A stretch of DNA of 64,000 nucleotides from Cervus elaphus (GCF_910594005.1 NC_057848.1:54267616-54331615), one strand, 5' to 3'. Numbered from the stretch's first letter, positions 1 through 11,935 are shown. Program-made: numbers and translations. Notes: generated from the letters alone by a model not told the origin.

Positions 1-230
1 AAATACTAATCTGCTTTTGCCTCTGTTGGATTTACCTACTCTAGCTATATCGTATAAATGGAACCATGCATAATGTGGCATTTCCTGTCTCTCCTTTACC
101 ACTTGGCAGAATGATTTCAAGGTGCATCAATGTCATAACATACATCAGTGCTTCATTTCTTTTTATGGTGGAATAATATCCATTTTACCTATCCAGAGGA
201 ATGGAGAAAAAACTATTTCGTGGGTCTAGG

Positions 231-546
231 GTTTCAAGAAAATTAGAGATACCAAGGGAATATTTCATGCAAAGATGAGCACAATAAAGGACAGAAATGG
301 TATGGACCTAACAGAAGCAGAAGATACTAAGAAGAGGTGGCAAGAATACACAGAATAACTATACAAAAAAGATCTTCATAATCTAGATAACTAGGTTGGT
401 GTGATCACTCAACTAGAGCCAGACATCCTGGAATGCAAAGTCAAGTGGGCCTTAGAAGCATCACTATAAACAAAGCTAGTGGAGGTGATAGAACTTCAGT
501 TGAGCTATTTCAAATCCTAAAAGATGATGCTGTGAAAGTGCTGCAC
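231..546 (+). mobile_element. BovB LINE internal fragment
   Basis: The stretch matches the BovB (RTE clade) coding region just upstream of the reverse-transcriptase core. It has frame breaks and lacks both ends. It lies inside the antisense L1 near the left window edge. Confidence 0.85.
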
Positions 547-601
547 TCTATATACATGTATGTGTAAGTACTTGTCTTCAATTCTTTTGGGTATATCTTC
601 C

Positions 602-805
602 CAGGTGGCTCAGTGGTAAAGAAACTGCCTGTCAATGCAGGAGATGAAGGAGGTGCGATTTAGATTCCTGGGTAGGGAAGAGCCCCTGGAGACGAATCCT
701 AATGGCAACCCACTCCAGTATTCTTACCTGAGAAGCTTGGAGGGCTACAATCCATGGGGTCACAAAAAGTTGGACATGACTAATTGACTGAGCACGCACA
801 CATGC
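602..805 (+). mobile_element. Bov-tA type SINE
   Basis: It begins with the tRNA-Glu-derived head (CCAGGTGGCTCAGTGGTAA), carries the degenerate B-box region and ends with the GGGGTCACAAAAAGTTGGAC type tail. It is inserted in the antisense L1. Confidence 0.9.
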
Positions 806-1242
806 TTGGAGTAGAATTGCTGGGTCATATTTAATTTTGTTTTGCTGCAGGATAAATTCTAAAAGAACTCCAAATGACCTTTTCTTTTAACAGTTCACCT
901 GCAACTCTTACTGTTCTGAAATGAAAGATCTTGCCTTCAGAAATAAAATTATGATAGTAAAATTCTTGAAGTAACTTTGTGCCATATGATAATTCTATGT
1001 TTAAATATTTGAAACATCACCAAACTGTTTTCCATAGAGCTGCACATTTTCAATTCCCACCCACACTGCATGAATATTCTAATTTCTCCACATCCTCATC
1101 AATGCTTGTACTTTTCTTTCCTTTCTTACATTATACTGGCCATAAAGAGGTACCACTTCGTGGGTTTAATTTACAATTTTGTTTTGACTGCTATGTATGT
1201 TTTCATGGGTTTGCAGGCCATTTATGTATCTCCTTTATATGT

Positions 1243-1337
1243 ATGCCGATGGATGATTCATGCTGATGTTTGGCAGAAACCAACACAATTCTGTAAAGCA
1301 ATTATCTTCCAATTAAAAAATTTAAAATTTTTAAAAA
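1243..1337 (+). mobile_element. L1_BT-type 3' tail fragment
   Basis: The segment matches the extreme 3' end of ruminant L1 (GATTCATG.TGATGTTTGGCA, AATTCTGTAAAGCAATTAT, then an A-rich end). A longer example with the same end is at 19.5-20.3 kb. Confidence 0.7.
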
Positions 1338-1547
1338 GTGAAAGTGTTAATTGCTCACTCTGTCCGCCTCTTGCAACCCCATGGACTATAGCCCACCAGG
1401 TTCCTCTGTCCATGGGGATTTCCCAGGCAACAATACTAGAGTGGGTAGCCATTCCCTTCTCCAGAGGATCTTCCCGACCCAGGGATCGAACCCAGGTCTC
1501 CTGCATTGTAGGCAGATCTTTTACAGTCCAAGCCACCAGGGAAGCCC
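1338..1547 (-). mobile_element. Bov-tA type SINE
   Basis: A full tRNA-derived SINE in minus orientation, ending at the GGGAAGCCC head at about 1547. GTGAAAGTG repeats mark its A-rich side. It directly follows the L1 tail fragment. Confidence 0.9.
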
Positions 1548-2914
1548 ATGTATCATGGAGAAACATATATTCAAGTCTCTTTCCTATTTTTTAAATTGGG
1601 TTGTCTTTTTGTTCATGAGTTCTTTATATACTCTGGATACTAGAACTTTGGAAGATAAACAGTTTGCAAATATTTTCTCCCATTTTCAAGATTGCCCTTT
1701 CACTTTCTTGATAGGGTCCTTTGATGCACAAAAGTTGTTACCATCACCAAATTCAAGGACATGAAGCTTGTCCTTATATTTTTCTCTACAAGTTTATACT
1801 TTCAACCTCTTACATTAAGAACTTAGACACATACTGACTTGCTGTATATGGTGTGAAGTAGGTGTCTAAAAAAGTCATTTTTTATTTCAGCACCATTTGT
1901 TAAGAGGCAACTCTCTGCCCTTTAATTTACCTACACAACTTTTTCAAAAATCATTTGATCATAGGGTATGGGTTGATTCTCCACTCTCAATCTAATTGTT
2001 CTAAGGGTCTATTTTTGTTTGGTATCACACTGATTTGATTATTGTAGCTTTCGAGCAAGTTTTGAAATATGAAAATCAGTCCCCCAGCTTGGTTTTTCAC
2101 ATTCAAGATTATTATGGCTTCAATTCCATAGAAATTTTAGGATTAGCTTTTCCATTTCTGCAAAAAGAGTGTTGTTGGGATAATGACAGAGATTATAGTG
2201 AATTTGTAGATCCCTTGGGGTAGTACTACTGTCTTGACAATATTTAGCCTTCCAACCCATGAATAAATGATATCTTTGTATTTATTTAGATCATCCTTAA
2301 TTGTCAGTAATTTTCAATGTACTTGGCTTCTATTTCCTTAGTTATATATTGTTTTAAGAATATTATTCATTTTAAAGCTATTGCAAATGGAATTGTTTTC
2401 ACTTCATTTGCAGATTGTTCATTGCTAGTTTCTACAAATATGAGTGATTTCTGTGAGTTGATTTTCTATAGTACTTGCTAAATTCATTAATCAGCATTTA
2501 TATTGCTTTGGTGAATTTCTTAGAATTTTCATTAAATGTAAGCATTTTATTTCTGAAGACAGATAATTTTACTACTTCTTTTCTAATCTGGCTGCCTTTA
2601 ATACATTTTTCTAGCCTGATTACCTTGGCTAAAATATTCAATAGAATTGACAAAAGTGGGCATTCTTCTTTCTCCGGATGTCAGGATTAAAGAATTCAGA
2701 AATCTTGTTTGAATGAGTTATAAATGATATAAGCTTGTTTGTTAACAAACATAGTACTTGGAAATTTGAACATTATTTTATAAAAGTACATATCTTATGT
2801 ATTTATGTACAGGGAAGGGATGATGATGATGTGTGGAAAGGACATTTTGAAAGTGGTTCATTTTTCTCATTGTAAATGACCTAAAATATATTTTGACATT
2901 ATAATATCCTAAAC

Positions 2915-3112
2915 ATGTTTGGCTCAGATGGTAAAGAATCTGTCTGCAGTGCAGGAGAACCGGGTTCAAACCCTGGGTCGGGAAGATCCCCTGAGAAGGA
3001 AATGGCAACCCACTCCAGTTTTCTTGCCTGGAGAATTCCATGGACAGAGAAGTCTGGTGGGCTACAGTTCATGGGGTTGCAAAGAGTCGGACACAACTGA
3101 GCGACTAATACA
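2915..3112 (+). mobile_element. Bov-tA type SINE
   Basis: A tRNA-derived SINE inserted in the tail of repeat copy 1. It is absent from the equivalent position of the third array copy (about 13.9 kb), so it landed after that duplication. Confidence 0.9.
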
Positions 3113-3145
3113 ACACACATGTTCTGGAATAAAATATAAGAAAAC

Positions 3146-3445
3146 TCAGGCTTCCCTTGTGGCTTAGTGATAAAGAATCTGTCCACCAATGCAGGAGACA
3201 CAGGTTCAATCCCTGATCCTGAAAGATCCCACATGCCACGGGGCAACTAAGCCTGTGTACAATTACAAATCCTGTGTTCTAGAGCCTGGGAGCCGCAATT
3301 ACTGAGCCCATGCGGCGCAACTACTGAAGTCCGTGTGCCATATTGCCTGTGCCCCATAAGAAGAAAAGCCATCACAAGAAGCTCCTGTACTGCAACTAGA
3401 GAAAAGCCCGCACATCAATGAAGATCCAGCATAGTAAAAAAATTT
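3146..3445 (+). mobile_element. CHR-1 type SINE
   Basis: A tRNA-derived head followed by the CHR body with the recurrent 'GCAACTACTGA' phrases, ending in an A-rich tail. Near full length. Confidence 0.85.
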
Positions 3446-4228
3446 TCTTTAATACAAGAAAATTTAATAACTCTGAAAGATACGTTAATATGGAAATGTG
3501 TAAATGATACAAGGTGCTGCTAAAGGCTTTGTGCAAGAGTAAAAATAAGCTCTGTCTGTTACAAATGAGAAAATATTCTAAAATGGATCTTGAAGTTAAA
3601 AAAAAAGTGTCAAGCATAAACAGTAAAGTCTAAGGCCATTTAATGGCATGGAAAATGCTTGATTTCTAGTGTCAAATCATGTGACAAAGTCACAGGTCAC
3701 ATCTGATTGGAATTTATACTCACGTAACAATGTATGATTCTAATTAGAAGATTGTCTGCATTCAGTCATGTGAGGTCTCTAGTCCTTCCTCCTAGAGCTC
3801 CAGCAAATGGCTCCCCCAACTCAACACACAAGATCTAACATATGAAGAGCCCAGGGAATTTGGGAAGTGAGATAGAATAATAATCACGTTGCCCATTGCC
3901 CAGATTGGCCAAGTCCTTAGGCATAGTCATTTTCTTTTCTCTCTTAGGCATGGATCCCTCAGGTTTGCCCCTCGATACCTCCAAACAATTTGATATCGTG
4001 AGAAAATTACTGGAGATAAAGTGCTGGGTGAAGAAGAGCAAACGTGAGAAGACTTGGTCAAGTAGAAAATGAAATCTAGAAAAATGAAGATGCAAGATGA
4101 GGTTGGGCCACTTAGATCTCATTTTGATATCCAATGGAAACCAAAAAAATTAATGCAAAGACTAGGACTTGGTTTCCTCAAACCAAGCAAAATACAAGGC
4201 AGCCGTTTCCTGGTGTCTTTGTTCATGG

Positions 4229-4336
4229 TGTTTTTTCAGACTTGAAGGGCGGGAGGAGAATGCTTGGAGCAGGGCTTCTGGTCTGTTCTGGGATAATACT
4301 GCCATCGTGCGGAAATAGTTTGATCGGGCCCAAGCT
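4229..4336 (+). other. Candidate repeated non-coding exon, copy 1
   Basis: A poly-T tract and CAG end at 4239. The following 97 nt start ACTTGAAGGGCGGGAGG, include the CTCF-like motif 56 nt in, and stop before GTGATC at 4337. The same 97-nt spacing is found in copies 2, 3, 5 and 6. No open reading frame is conserved, so a non-coding exon is the reading. Donor strength is modest and splicing is inferred, not seen. Confidence 0.5.
4296..4314 (-). promoter_or_regulatory. CTCF-like motif, copy 1
   Basis: The minus strand reads TTCCGCACGATGGCAGTAT. It matches the CTCF core (CCNCNAGRKGGCRSYA) except for C in place of A before GATGG. Two CpGs lie inside, so binding could be methylation-sensitive. 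Confidence 0.6.
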
Positions 4337-4717
4337 GTGATCTGTTTGTTCAGAGGAACAGTGGAGGTAGCTCAGGCCAATGCAAGCCTAACACACCTGA
4401 ACCCAAGCCTGGCATGCTCTTTGTTGCCTGGCAGGAACAGGGACAGAGTCAGGTTTCGGGCCTAGTGTCTAATCAGTGAGGGGCCAGGGCCCAGGGACCC
4501 TCCAGTTTCTGCCAGGAAGTCCAAACCTGGGAAGGAGGGAGGCGGGGCCTCAGTTTCTTAACAGTGTGGATGGGACTTAGACCCCAGTGCAGAAAAGGGA
4601 GGCATTAGTCTTATGAATCTGCCCTCTGGGTGTTGTGGGGCCTGGGCCCATTGTGACAGGAGTGACAGAGGGCCGCGGACTGGCCAGCGCCAAGTACCCT
4701 AAAGAGCTGGTGTCATT

Positions 4718-4948
4718 GATAAAGTTGAAAGTGAAAGTGAAAGTGACGTCGCTCAGTCGTGTCCGATTCTTTGTGACCCCGTGGACTGTAGCCTACCAGT
4801 CTCCTCCGTCTATGGGATTCTCCAGGCAAGAGTACTGGAGTGGGTTACCATTTCCTTCTCCAGGGGATCTTCCCGACCCAGGGATCTAGCCTGGGTCTCC
4901 CGCATTGGAGGCAGACACTTTAGCCTCTGAGCCATCAGGGAAGCCCCA
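4718..4948 (-). mobile_element. Bov-tA type SINE
   Basis: Full-length minus-orientation SINE with a (GTGAAA)n side and the GGGAAGCCC end at about 4947. It interrupts repeat copy 1 immediately upstream of its core. Confidence 0.9.
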
Positions 4949-5138
4949 AAGCCTATAGTAAAGCCAGGAAAAAGCCCTGGACAAATGAGCATAGCAGGCT
5001 ACAGTCCATGGGGTTGTAAAGAGTCAGACAGAACTGAGCAACTGTGCACAAAAGCACACACACACCATAGCTTGGAGTAAGAAGGACCTGTTTGGAAAAA
5101 ATGGGAATAGACTGACTTGCTGGTGTGAGCCAGAGGCT

Positions 5139-5432
5139 TCTGCTGCTGCTGCTGCTGCTGCTAAATCACTTCAGTCGTGTCCAACTCTGTGCGACCCCAT
5201 AGACTGCAGCCCACCAGGTTCCGCCGTCCCTGGGATTCTCCAGGCAAGAACACTGGAGTGGGTTGCCATTTCCTTCTCCAACGCATGAAAGTGAAAAGTG
5301 AAAGTGAAGTCGCTCAGTGTTGTCCGACTCTTCGAGACCCAATGGACTGCAGCCTACCAGGCTCCTCCGTCCATGGGATTTTCCAGGCAAGAGAACCGGA
5401 GTGGGTTGCCTTGCCTTCTCTGAGAGGCTTCT
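5139..5432 (-). mobile_element. Bov-A2 dimeric SINE with (CTG)7
   Basis: Two head-to-tail Bov-A monomers, separated by GTGAAAAGTGAAAGTGAAG, with a CTG run at 5140-5161 as the usual associated microsatellite. A short further SINE 3' fragment sits at about 5000-5050 on the plus strand. Confidence 0.85.
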
Positions 5433-5621
5433 TCTAGGAGACTGCAAATTTCTCAAGTGATGAGAATTCACAAACCTTCGAAGGTCAAATAGAAACAGTT
5501 GATCACAAATGCCACTTTCCTGCGGCATCCACCATTACCAACATGATAAAGACATTCATATATATGATTAATCAAAAAGGTTGATACCATTTAAGTAAAT
5601 AGATATAGGCCCATCAATCAT

Positions 5622-5832
5622 TCTGTGTATGTTAGTCGTTCAGTCATGTCTGATTCTTTGAGACTCCATGGACATAGTCCACCAGGCTCCTCTCTCCATG
5701 GAATCCTCTAGGTTAGAATACTGGAGAGTACTGCCATTCCCTTCTCCAGGGGATCTTCCTGACCCAGTAATGGAACCCAGGACTCATGCATTGCAAGCAG
5801 ATTCCTTACCATCTGAGCCACCAGGGAAGCCC
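5622..5832 (-). mobile_element. Bov-tA type SINE
   Basis: Full-length SINE in minus orientation. CCCATCAAT occurs just before it (about 5611) and at its far end (about 5830), consistent with a target-site duplication. Confidence 0.85.
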
Positions 5833-6626
5833 ATCAATATTTGATCAAAGGAGTGTTCAAAACATTCAAACACATACATACATAGAGAACCATAGCAAAT
5901 CTTTGCTCAATTCCATCCTGGTAACAAAATAGGTAGAATTAAGTGCCATTGATATTTCCCACAATTTTAGCTAATTTGAATTTTCCAATAGTATTATTCT
6001 TTATGTGGTAACTAATAACACTTTACTTGCTAAATCTTATAACACTTTTTAAATTGTTGTTCAAATCCCAAGGATATTTTAAGCATTTGGCAAAGAAATA
6101 CAAAATTTAACAATTATAAAATCAGTATCTAAATTTATTACAGTCCGGTTGTTATTCTACTCATAATTTTAAACGCTGCAGCAGGTGTGTATGAACGTTT
6201 TGTTTGTTAAGGATTTCAAATGACAACATTTATGTGGAATTTCCTTGCGGTTGGAAATTTGTCCCATTAGTTTCTTAGGTCTTATATAGAGAGGCTACTT
6301 AAATGTCATTAAGTATAGATGACTGGATTTTGTGTCAAGTAATGATTTATTAAAACCCTTGACTATAACAGCAAAATATTTAGTCATTTCATTATGTGGA
6401 TAGTGCTGTGTCATTTTTAGAGAATATGATCTTACACAGAATACTATAAAAATTAAGCCTTGTTTGTCACTATACATGGGCAAAATTGAAAATACAACCA
6501 CAAAAAAATCACCTTAGAAGTGAAGACAACATTGTTTTCTCCAAATATTTAAACATAAATTCCAATGTTAATATTGGCTTTGTACAATATGTAAATGTAT
6601 GTTTGGTTCAAACTTACCACATTGCT
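5833..6626. other. AT-rich stretch with unit-related domain
   Basis: There is no gene or recognisable transposon. About 6230-6370 is weakly similar to 49990-50110 and 41740-41850 (shared 'TTAGGTCTTATAT', 'CTGGATTTTGTGTTAAGTAAT'-like phrases). It is therefore probably an outer domain of the local unit, in plus orientation. Confidence 0.5.
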
Positions 6627-7235
6627 TCAGCTCAGTTCAGTTCAGTCGCTCAGTCATGTCCGACTCTTTGTGACCCCATGGGCGGCAACATGCCAGGCTT
6701 TCCCGTCCATCACCAACTCCCGGAGCTTGCTCAAACTCATGTCCATCGAGTCGATGATGCCATCCAACCATCTCAACCTCTGTCATACCCTTCTCTTCCC
6801 ACCTTCAATCTTTCCCAGTATCAGGGTCTTTTCAAATGAGTCAGTTCTTCGCATGAGGTGACCAAAATATTAGAGTTTCAGCTTCAGCATCAGTCCTTCC
6901 AATGTATATTCAGAACTGATTTCCTTTAGGATTGACTAGTTTGATCTCCTTGCAGTCCAAGGGACTCTCAAGAGTCTTCTCCAACACCACAGCTCAAAAG
7001 CACCAATTCTTCTGCGCTCAGCTTTCTTTATATTCCAACTCTCACATTGATACATGACTACTAGAAAAATGATAGTTTTGACTAGATGGACCTTTGTTGG
7101 CAAAGCAATGTCTCTGCTTTTTAATATGCTGTCTAGGTTGGTCATAGCTTTTCTTCCAAGGAGCAAGCATCTTTTCATTTCATGGCTGCAGTCACCATCG
7201 GCAGTGATTTTGGAATTCCCAAAAATATTGTAGTT
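6627..7235 (-). mobile_element. BovB 3' end, 5'-truncated
   Basis: Antisense BovB C-terminal coding region and 3' end (GTTCAGTTCAG tail at the left). Its open-frame remnants on the minus strand are degraded. Copies at 8995 and 11347 are its tandem duplicates. Confidence 0.9.
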
Positions 7236-7334
7236 TAGAAGTAGAGTAGAACCACATAGATTACAAGTAGAGTAAACCATGATCCTCAAAGTGCAGCAGT
7301 TTGTTTTCCATCTTAAATCACAGGAAGGAAATAA

Positions 7335-7407
7335 TGCCATTCTGACTGGCAGGCTGCAGTCCATAGGGTCGCACAGAGTCTGACATGACTGAAGAGACAG
7401 CACACAC
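7335..7407 (+). mobile_element. SINE 3' fragment
   Basis: About 70 nt of Bov-A 3' sequence (GGCTGCAGTCCATAGGGTCG). The same fragment recurs at about 9695 and 12047 in the other array copies. Confidence 0.75.
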
Positions 7408-8111
7408 CAACCCCAAAGCCAGGTCTTTGCCCACCCTGCAAGAACTGAGATAACATCAGGGTCACGTCAGGACAAAGGTATCGACCCTGGGCTTTACAGT
7501 GAACCTGCAAAGACACGGAAGTTCCCAGCTGGTGGGTGGGTTTAGAGAATGTAGGCCTTCCACTACATTCGTGACTTTCATCCACTTGAGCATCTGCAGG
7601 CTCCTAGAAAATGTTCTGACTTAAACCAGCAAATCAGAGTATTCCCATTCCTTCCATACAGGTCCTTCTTGCTCCAGGCCATGGTACTGTATTTAGACTT
7701 TTGGTCACCCTCAACTTCGTCCATGACATCAGCTATTTAAGGTACTTGGCACTGGCCAGTCCACCGCTCTCTGTCATTCCTGTCACAATGGGCCCAGGCC
7801 CTACCAAGGGCAGATTCACAAGACAAATGTCCCTGTTTTCCTTGCTTGGCTCTAAGGCCCAACACACTGTTAGGAAACTGAGGCCCCGCCTCCCTCCTTC
7901 CTGTGACTGGACTTCCTGGCAGCAGCTGGAGGGCTCCTGGGCCCTGGGCCCTCCCTGATCAGATACTAAGCCCAGAACCTGACTCTGTCCACTGATCCTG
8001 CAAGATCACACAGAAAAATGTAGAGAGGCCAGGCTTAACTTCAGGTTCCATTGTTCCTAAGATGGTCTGACCAGCCTCCACTGCTAGGCCTTGCAAGGAA
8101 GAGCAGCTCAC

Positions 8112-8220
8112 AGCTTGGGCCCGATCAAACTACTTCCGCACGATGGCAGTATTGTCCCAGAAGAGAGACATCCAACTCCAACCATTCTTCTCCCTCCGCC
8201 CTTTGATCCTGAAAAAAATA
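8112..8220 (-). other. Candidate repeated exon, copy 2
   Basis: On the minus strand a poly-T/CAG acceptor (CTG at 8209-8211 on plus) is followed by 97 nt, then GTGAGC. The CTCF-like motif lies 56 nt inside, on the opposite strand. Same geometry as copies 1, 3, 5 and 6. Confidence 0.5.
8134..8152 (+). promoter_or_regulatory. CTCF-like motif, copy 2
   Basis: TTCCGCACGATGGCAGTAT, with a YY1-like ATGGCTGCC 115 nt downstream at 8249-8257. Both elements are identical in the next array copy. Confidence 0.6.
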
Positions 8221-8536
8221 CCATAAACAGACAAATACACCAGCAAATATGGCTGCCTTGTATTTGTCTCAATTCAAGGAAACCTGGTCATATTTCTGCA
8301 TTTTCTTTTTGGTTTCCATTGGACATCAAAGGTACCCAACTTCATCACGCATCTTCTCTTTTCCAGATTTCAATTTTTACTTGATCACGTCTTTTTTTTA
8401 ATCTCCAGCATTTTCTCAAACTATCAAACTGTTTGGAGTTATCAAGGGGCAAACCTCTGGGATCCATGCCTAAGAGACAAAAGAACATGACTATACCTAA
8501 GGACTTGCCCAATCTAGGCAACGGGCCACGTGTTTA

Positions 8537-8742
8537 TTATCTTGTCTCACTCAGATGGTAAAGCATCTGCCTGCAATGCAGGAGACCAAGGTTTGATCCA
8601 TGGGTCAGGAAGATCCCCTGGAAAAGGAACTGGCCATCCACTCCAGTATTCTAGCCTGGAGAATTCAATGGAGAGAGGAGCCTGGTGGGTCCAAAGACTC
8701 CGTGGGGTCCAAAGAGTCAGGCACAACTGAGCAAATAACACA
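8537..8742 (+). mobile_element. Bov-tA type SINE shared by array copies
   Basis: It sits at the same position in all three array copies (8537, 10889, 13262), so it predates the array. Copies 1 and 2 share a derived short internal duplication (CCAAAGACTCCGTGGGGTCC) that copy 3 lacks. Copies 1 and 2 are thus sister copies in this part. Confidence 0.9.
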
Positions 8743-8994
8743 CACACTTCCCAAATTTCCTGGAGTCTTCATATTCTAGGGTTTGTGTGTTGAGTTGAAG
8801 AAGCCTTTTGGTGAAGCTCTAGGAGGATGACCCAGATACCTCTCATGACTGAATGCAGACAATCGCCTATGTGTAATCATACACTCTTACATGATTATAA
8901 ATTCCAATCAGATGGGACACATGACTTTGTCTCATGGTATCATCATATAACATTGGAAAAACAACAGGTATTTTCCATGTCATTAAATGGCCTG

Positions 8995-9575
8995 AGTTCA
9001 GTTCAGTTCAGTAGCTCAGTTGTGTCCAACTCTTTGCAACCCCACGGAATGCAGCACGCCAGGCTTTCCTGTCCATCACCAACTCCCGGAGCTTGCTCAA
9101 ACTCATGTCCATCGAGTCGGTGATGCCATCCAATCATCTCATCCTCTCCTCTTCCCACCTTCAATCTTTCCCAGTATCAGGGTCTTTCCAATGAGTCAGT
9201 TCTTCGCATCAGATAACCAAAATATTGGAGTTTCAGCTTCAGCATCAGTCCTTCCAATGTATATTCAGGGTAGATTTCCTTTAGGATGGACTGGTTGGAT
9301 CTCCGTGCAGTCCAAGGGACTCCTCAAGAGTCTTCAACAGCACAGCTCAAAAGCATCAATTTTTTGGTACAAAGCTTTCTTTATGGTCCAATTCTCACAT
9401 CCACGCATGACTACCAGAAAAACCTTTGGTTTGACTAGACAGACGTTTCTTGGCAAAGTAATGTCTCTGCTTTTTAATATGCTGTCTAGATTGGTCATAG
9501 CTTTTCTTCCAAGGAGCAAGCATCTTTTCATTTCATGGCTGCAGTCACCATCGGCAGTGATTTGGGAGTACCCCA
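8995..9575 (-). mobile_element. BovB 3' end, duplicated
   Basis: Duplicate of the 6627-7235 element. It begins directly after CATTAAATGGCCTGA without its own flanking copy, so it was carried in by tandem duplication and not by insertion. Confidence 0.9.
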
Positions 9576-10461
9576 CAATAAAGTAGTTCAGAAGTAGAGT
9601 AAAACCACATAGCTTAGAAGTAGATAAAACATGATCCTCAAAGTGCAGCAGTTTGTTTTCCATCTTAAATCACAGGAAGGAAATAATGCCATTCTGACTG
9701 GCAGGCTGCAGTCCATAGGGTCGCACAGAGTCTGACATGACTGAAGAGACAGCACACACCAACCCCAAAGCCAGGTCTTTGCCCACCCTGCAAGAACTGA
9801 GATAACATCAGGGTCAGGTCAGGACAAAGGTATCGACCCTGGGCTTTACAGTGAACCTGCAAAGACACAGAAGTTCCCAGCTGGTGGGTGGGTTTAGAGA
9901 ATGTAGGCCTTCCACATCATTTGTGATTTTCATCCACTTGAGCATCTGCAGGCTCCTAGAAAATGTTCTGACTTAAACCAGCAAATCAGAGTATTCCCAT
10001 TCCTTCCATACAGGTCCTTCTTGCTCCAGGCCATGGCACTGTATTTAGACTTATGGTCACCCTCAACTTCGTCCATGACATCAGCTATTTAAGGTACTTG
10101 GCACTGGCCAGTCCACTGCGCTCTGTCATTCCTGTCACAATTGGCCCAGGTGCTGCAAAGGGTAGATTCACAAGAGAAATGTCCCTGTTTTCCTTGCTTG
10201 GCTCTAAGGCCCAACACACTGTTAGGAAACTGGGGCCCCGCCTCCCTCCTTCCTGTGACTGGACTTCCTGGCAGCAGCTGGAGGGCTCCTGGGCCCTGGG
10301 CCCTCCCTGATCAGATACTAAGCCCAGAACCTGACTCTGTCCACTGATCCTGCCAGATCGCACAGAAAAAGGTAGAGGCCAGGCTTAAGTTCAGGTTCTG
10401 TTGTTCCTAAGTTGGTCTGACCCACCTCCACTGCTAGGCCTTGCAAGGAAGAGCAGCTCAC

Positions 10462-10570
10462 AGCTTGGGCCCGATCAAACTACTTCCGCACGATGGCAGT
10501 ATTGTCCCAGAAGAGAGACATCCAACTCTACTCATTCTTCTCCCTCCGCCCTTTGATCCTGAAAAAAACA
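10462..10570 (-). other. Candidate repeated exon, copy 3
   Basis: Minus-strand poly-T/CAG at 10559-10561 (as CTG on plus), 97-nt block 10462-10558, then GTGAGC. Identical arrangement to copy 2. Confidence 0.5.
10484..10502 (+). promoter_or_regulatory. CTCF-like motif, copy 3
   Basis: TTCCGCACGATGGCAGTAT, exactly 2350 bp after the previous copy. The YY1-like ATGGCTGCC is at 10599-10607. Confidence 0.6.
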
Positions 10571-10888
10571 CCATAAACAGACAAATACACCAGCAAATAT
10601 GGCTGCCTTGTATTTGTCTCAATTCAAGGAAACCTGGTCATATTTCTGCATTTTCTTTTTGGTTTCCATTGGACATCAAAGGTACCCAACTTCATCACGC
10701 ATCTTCTCTTTTCCAGATTTCAATTTTTACTTGATCACGTCTTTTTTTTTTTAACTCCAGCATTTTCTCAAACTATCAAACTGTTTGGAGTTATCAAGGG
10801 GCAAACCTCTGGGATCCATGCCTAAGAGACAAAAGAACATGACTATACCTAAGGACTTGCCAAATCTAGGCAACGGGCCACGTGTTTA

Positions 10889-11094
10889 TTATCTTGTCTC
10901 ACTCAGATGGTAAAGCATCTGCCTGCAATGCAGGAGACCAAGGTTTGATCCATGGGTCAGGAAGATCCCCTGGAAAAGGAACTGGCCATCCACTCCAGTA
11001 TTCTAGCCTGGAGAATTCAATGGAGAGAGGAGCCTGGTGGGTCCAAAGACTCCGTGGGGTCCAAAGAGTCAGGCACAACTGAGCAAATAACACA
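10889..11094 (+). mobile_element. Bov-tA type SINE (array copy 2)
   Basis: Tandem duplicate of the SINE at 8537, including the derived internal duplication. Confidence 0.9.
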
Positions 11095-11346
11095 CACACT
11101 TCCCAAATTTCCTGGAGTCTTCATATTCTAGGGTTTGTGTGTTGAGTTGAAGAAGCCTTTTGGTGAAGCTCCAGGAGGATGACCCAGATACCTCTCATGA
11201 CTGAATGCAGACAATCGCCTATGTGTAATCATACACTCTTACATGATTATAAATTCCAATCAGATGGGACACATGACTTTGTCTCATGGTATCATCATAT
11301 AACATTGGAAAAACAACAGGAATTTTCCATGTCATTAAATGGCCTG

Positions 11347-11935
11347 AGTTCAGTTCAGTTCAGTAGCTCAGTTGTGTCCAACTCTTTGCAACCCCACGGA
11401 ATGCAGCACGCCAGGCTTTCCTTTCCATCACCAACTCCCGGAGCTTGCTCAAACTCATGTCCATCGAGTCGGTGATGCCATCCAATCATCTCATCCTCTC
11501 CTCTTCCCACCTTCAATCTTTCCCAGTATCAGGGTCTTTTCAAATGAGTCAGTTCTTCGCATCAGATAACCAAAATATTGGAGTTTCAGCTTCAGCATCA
11601 GTCCTTCCAATGTATATTCAGGGTAGATTTCCTTTAGGATGGACTGGTTGGATCTCCGTGCAGTCCAAGGGACTCCTCAAGAGTCTTCAACAGCACAGCT
11701 CAAAAGCATCAATTTTTTGGTACAAAGCTTTCTTTATGGTCCAATTCTCACATCCACGCATGACTACCAGAAAAACCTTTGCTTTGACTAGACAGACCTT
11801 TGCTGGCAAAGTAATGTCTCTGCTTTTTAATATGCTGTCTAGATTGGTCATAGCTTTTCTTCCAAGGAGCAAGCATCTTTTCATTTCATGGCTGCAGTCA
11901 CCATCGGCAGTCATTTGGGAGTTCCCCAAAATCAA
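11347..11935 (-). mobile_element. BovB 3' end, duplicated
   Basis: Third tandem copy of the truncated antisense BovB, very similar to that at 8995. Confidence 0.9.

Larger units (their letters stand above)
1..2700 (-). mobile_element. L1 LINE 3' part, antisense, interrupted
   Basis: Read on the minus strand this is the 3' part of an L1 (end of ORF2 and 3' UTR). It is broken by a BovB fragment, two SINEs and a short L1 tail. It is an inverted copy of the L1 at 14.1-18.9 kb: the reverse complement of 2230-2640 aligns with about 14720-15010 and that of 1-195 with about 18470-18640, at roughly 85-90% identity by eye. At its right end it joins the local repeat unit at the same point as the other copy, so the two arms come from duplication and not from separate insertions. 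No open frame survives. Confidence 0.85.
2700..5480 (-). repeat. Local repeat unit copy 1 (minus orientation)
   Basis: This copy of the local unit has its core at 4.2-4.72 kb, its body at 3.45-4.2 kb and its tail at 2.70-3.15 kb. It is recognised by the conserved GGAATTTATA.TCA block near 3710, the purine-rich block after the acceptor at 4239, the CTCF-like motif at 4296-4314 and the GTGACAGGAGTGACAG block near 4660. Upstream parts continue at 5068-5135 and 5435-5480 beyond SINE insertions. The candidate exon lies on the plus strand at 4240-4336 (97 nt, AG before it, GTGATC after it). It diverges from the young array by roughly 10-15% by eye. Confidence 0.8.
6627..8994 (+). repeat. Young tandem array, copy 1 (2.35 kb)
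   Basis: First of three tandem copies. Each holds, left to right, a truncated antisense BovB, a short SINE 3' piece, the upstream domain (CAGCTATTTAAGGTACTTGG), a C-rich CTTCCTG block, the CTCF-like core, the body with one SINE, and the block ending in CATTAAATGGCCT. The next BovB follows directly. The right half (about 8.09-8.99 kb) is nearly identical to that of copy 2, while the BovB part is clearly more diverged, so this BovB is the ancestral left border. Confidence 0.9.
8995..11346 (+). repeat. Young tandem array, copy 2 (2352 bp)
   Basis: Same order of parts as copy 1: antisense BovB 8995-9570, upstream domain, CTCF-like core at 10484, SINE 10889-11094, and end at CATTAAATGGCCT. The BovB half resembles copy 3 more than copy 1, while the right half resembles copy 1 more than copy 3. 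This crossed pattern is expected if the duplication breakpoints lie at BovB. Confidence 0.9.
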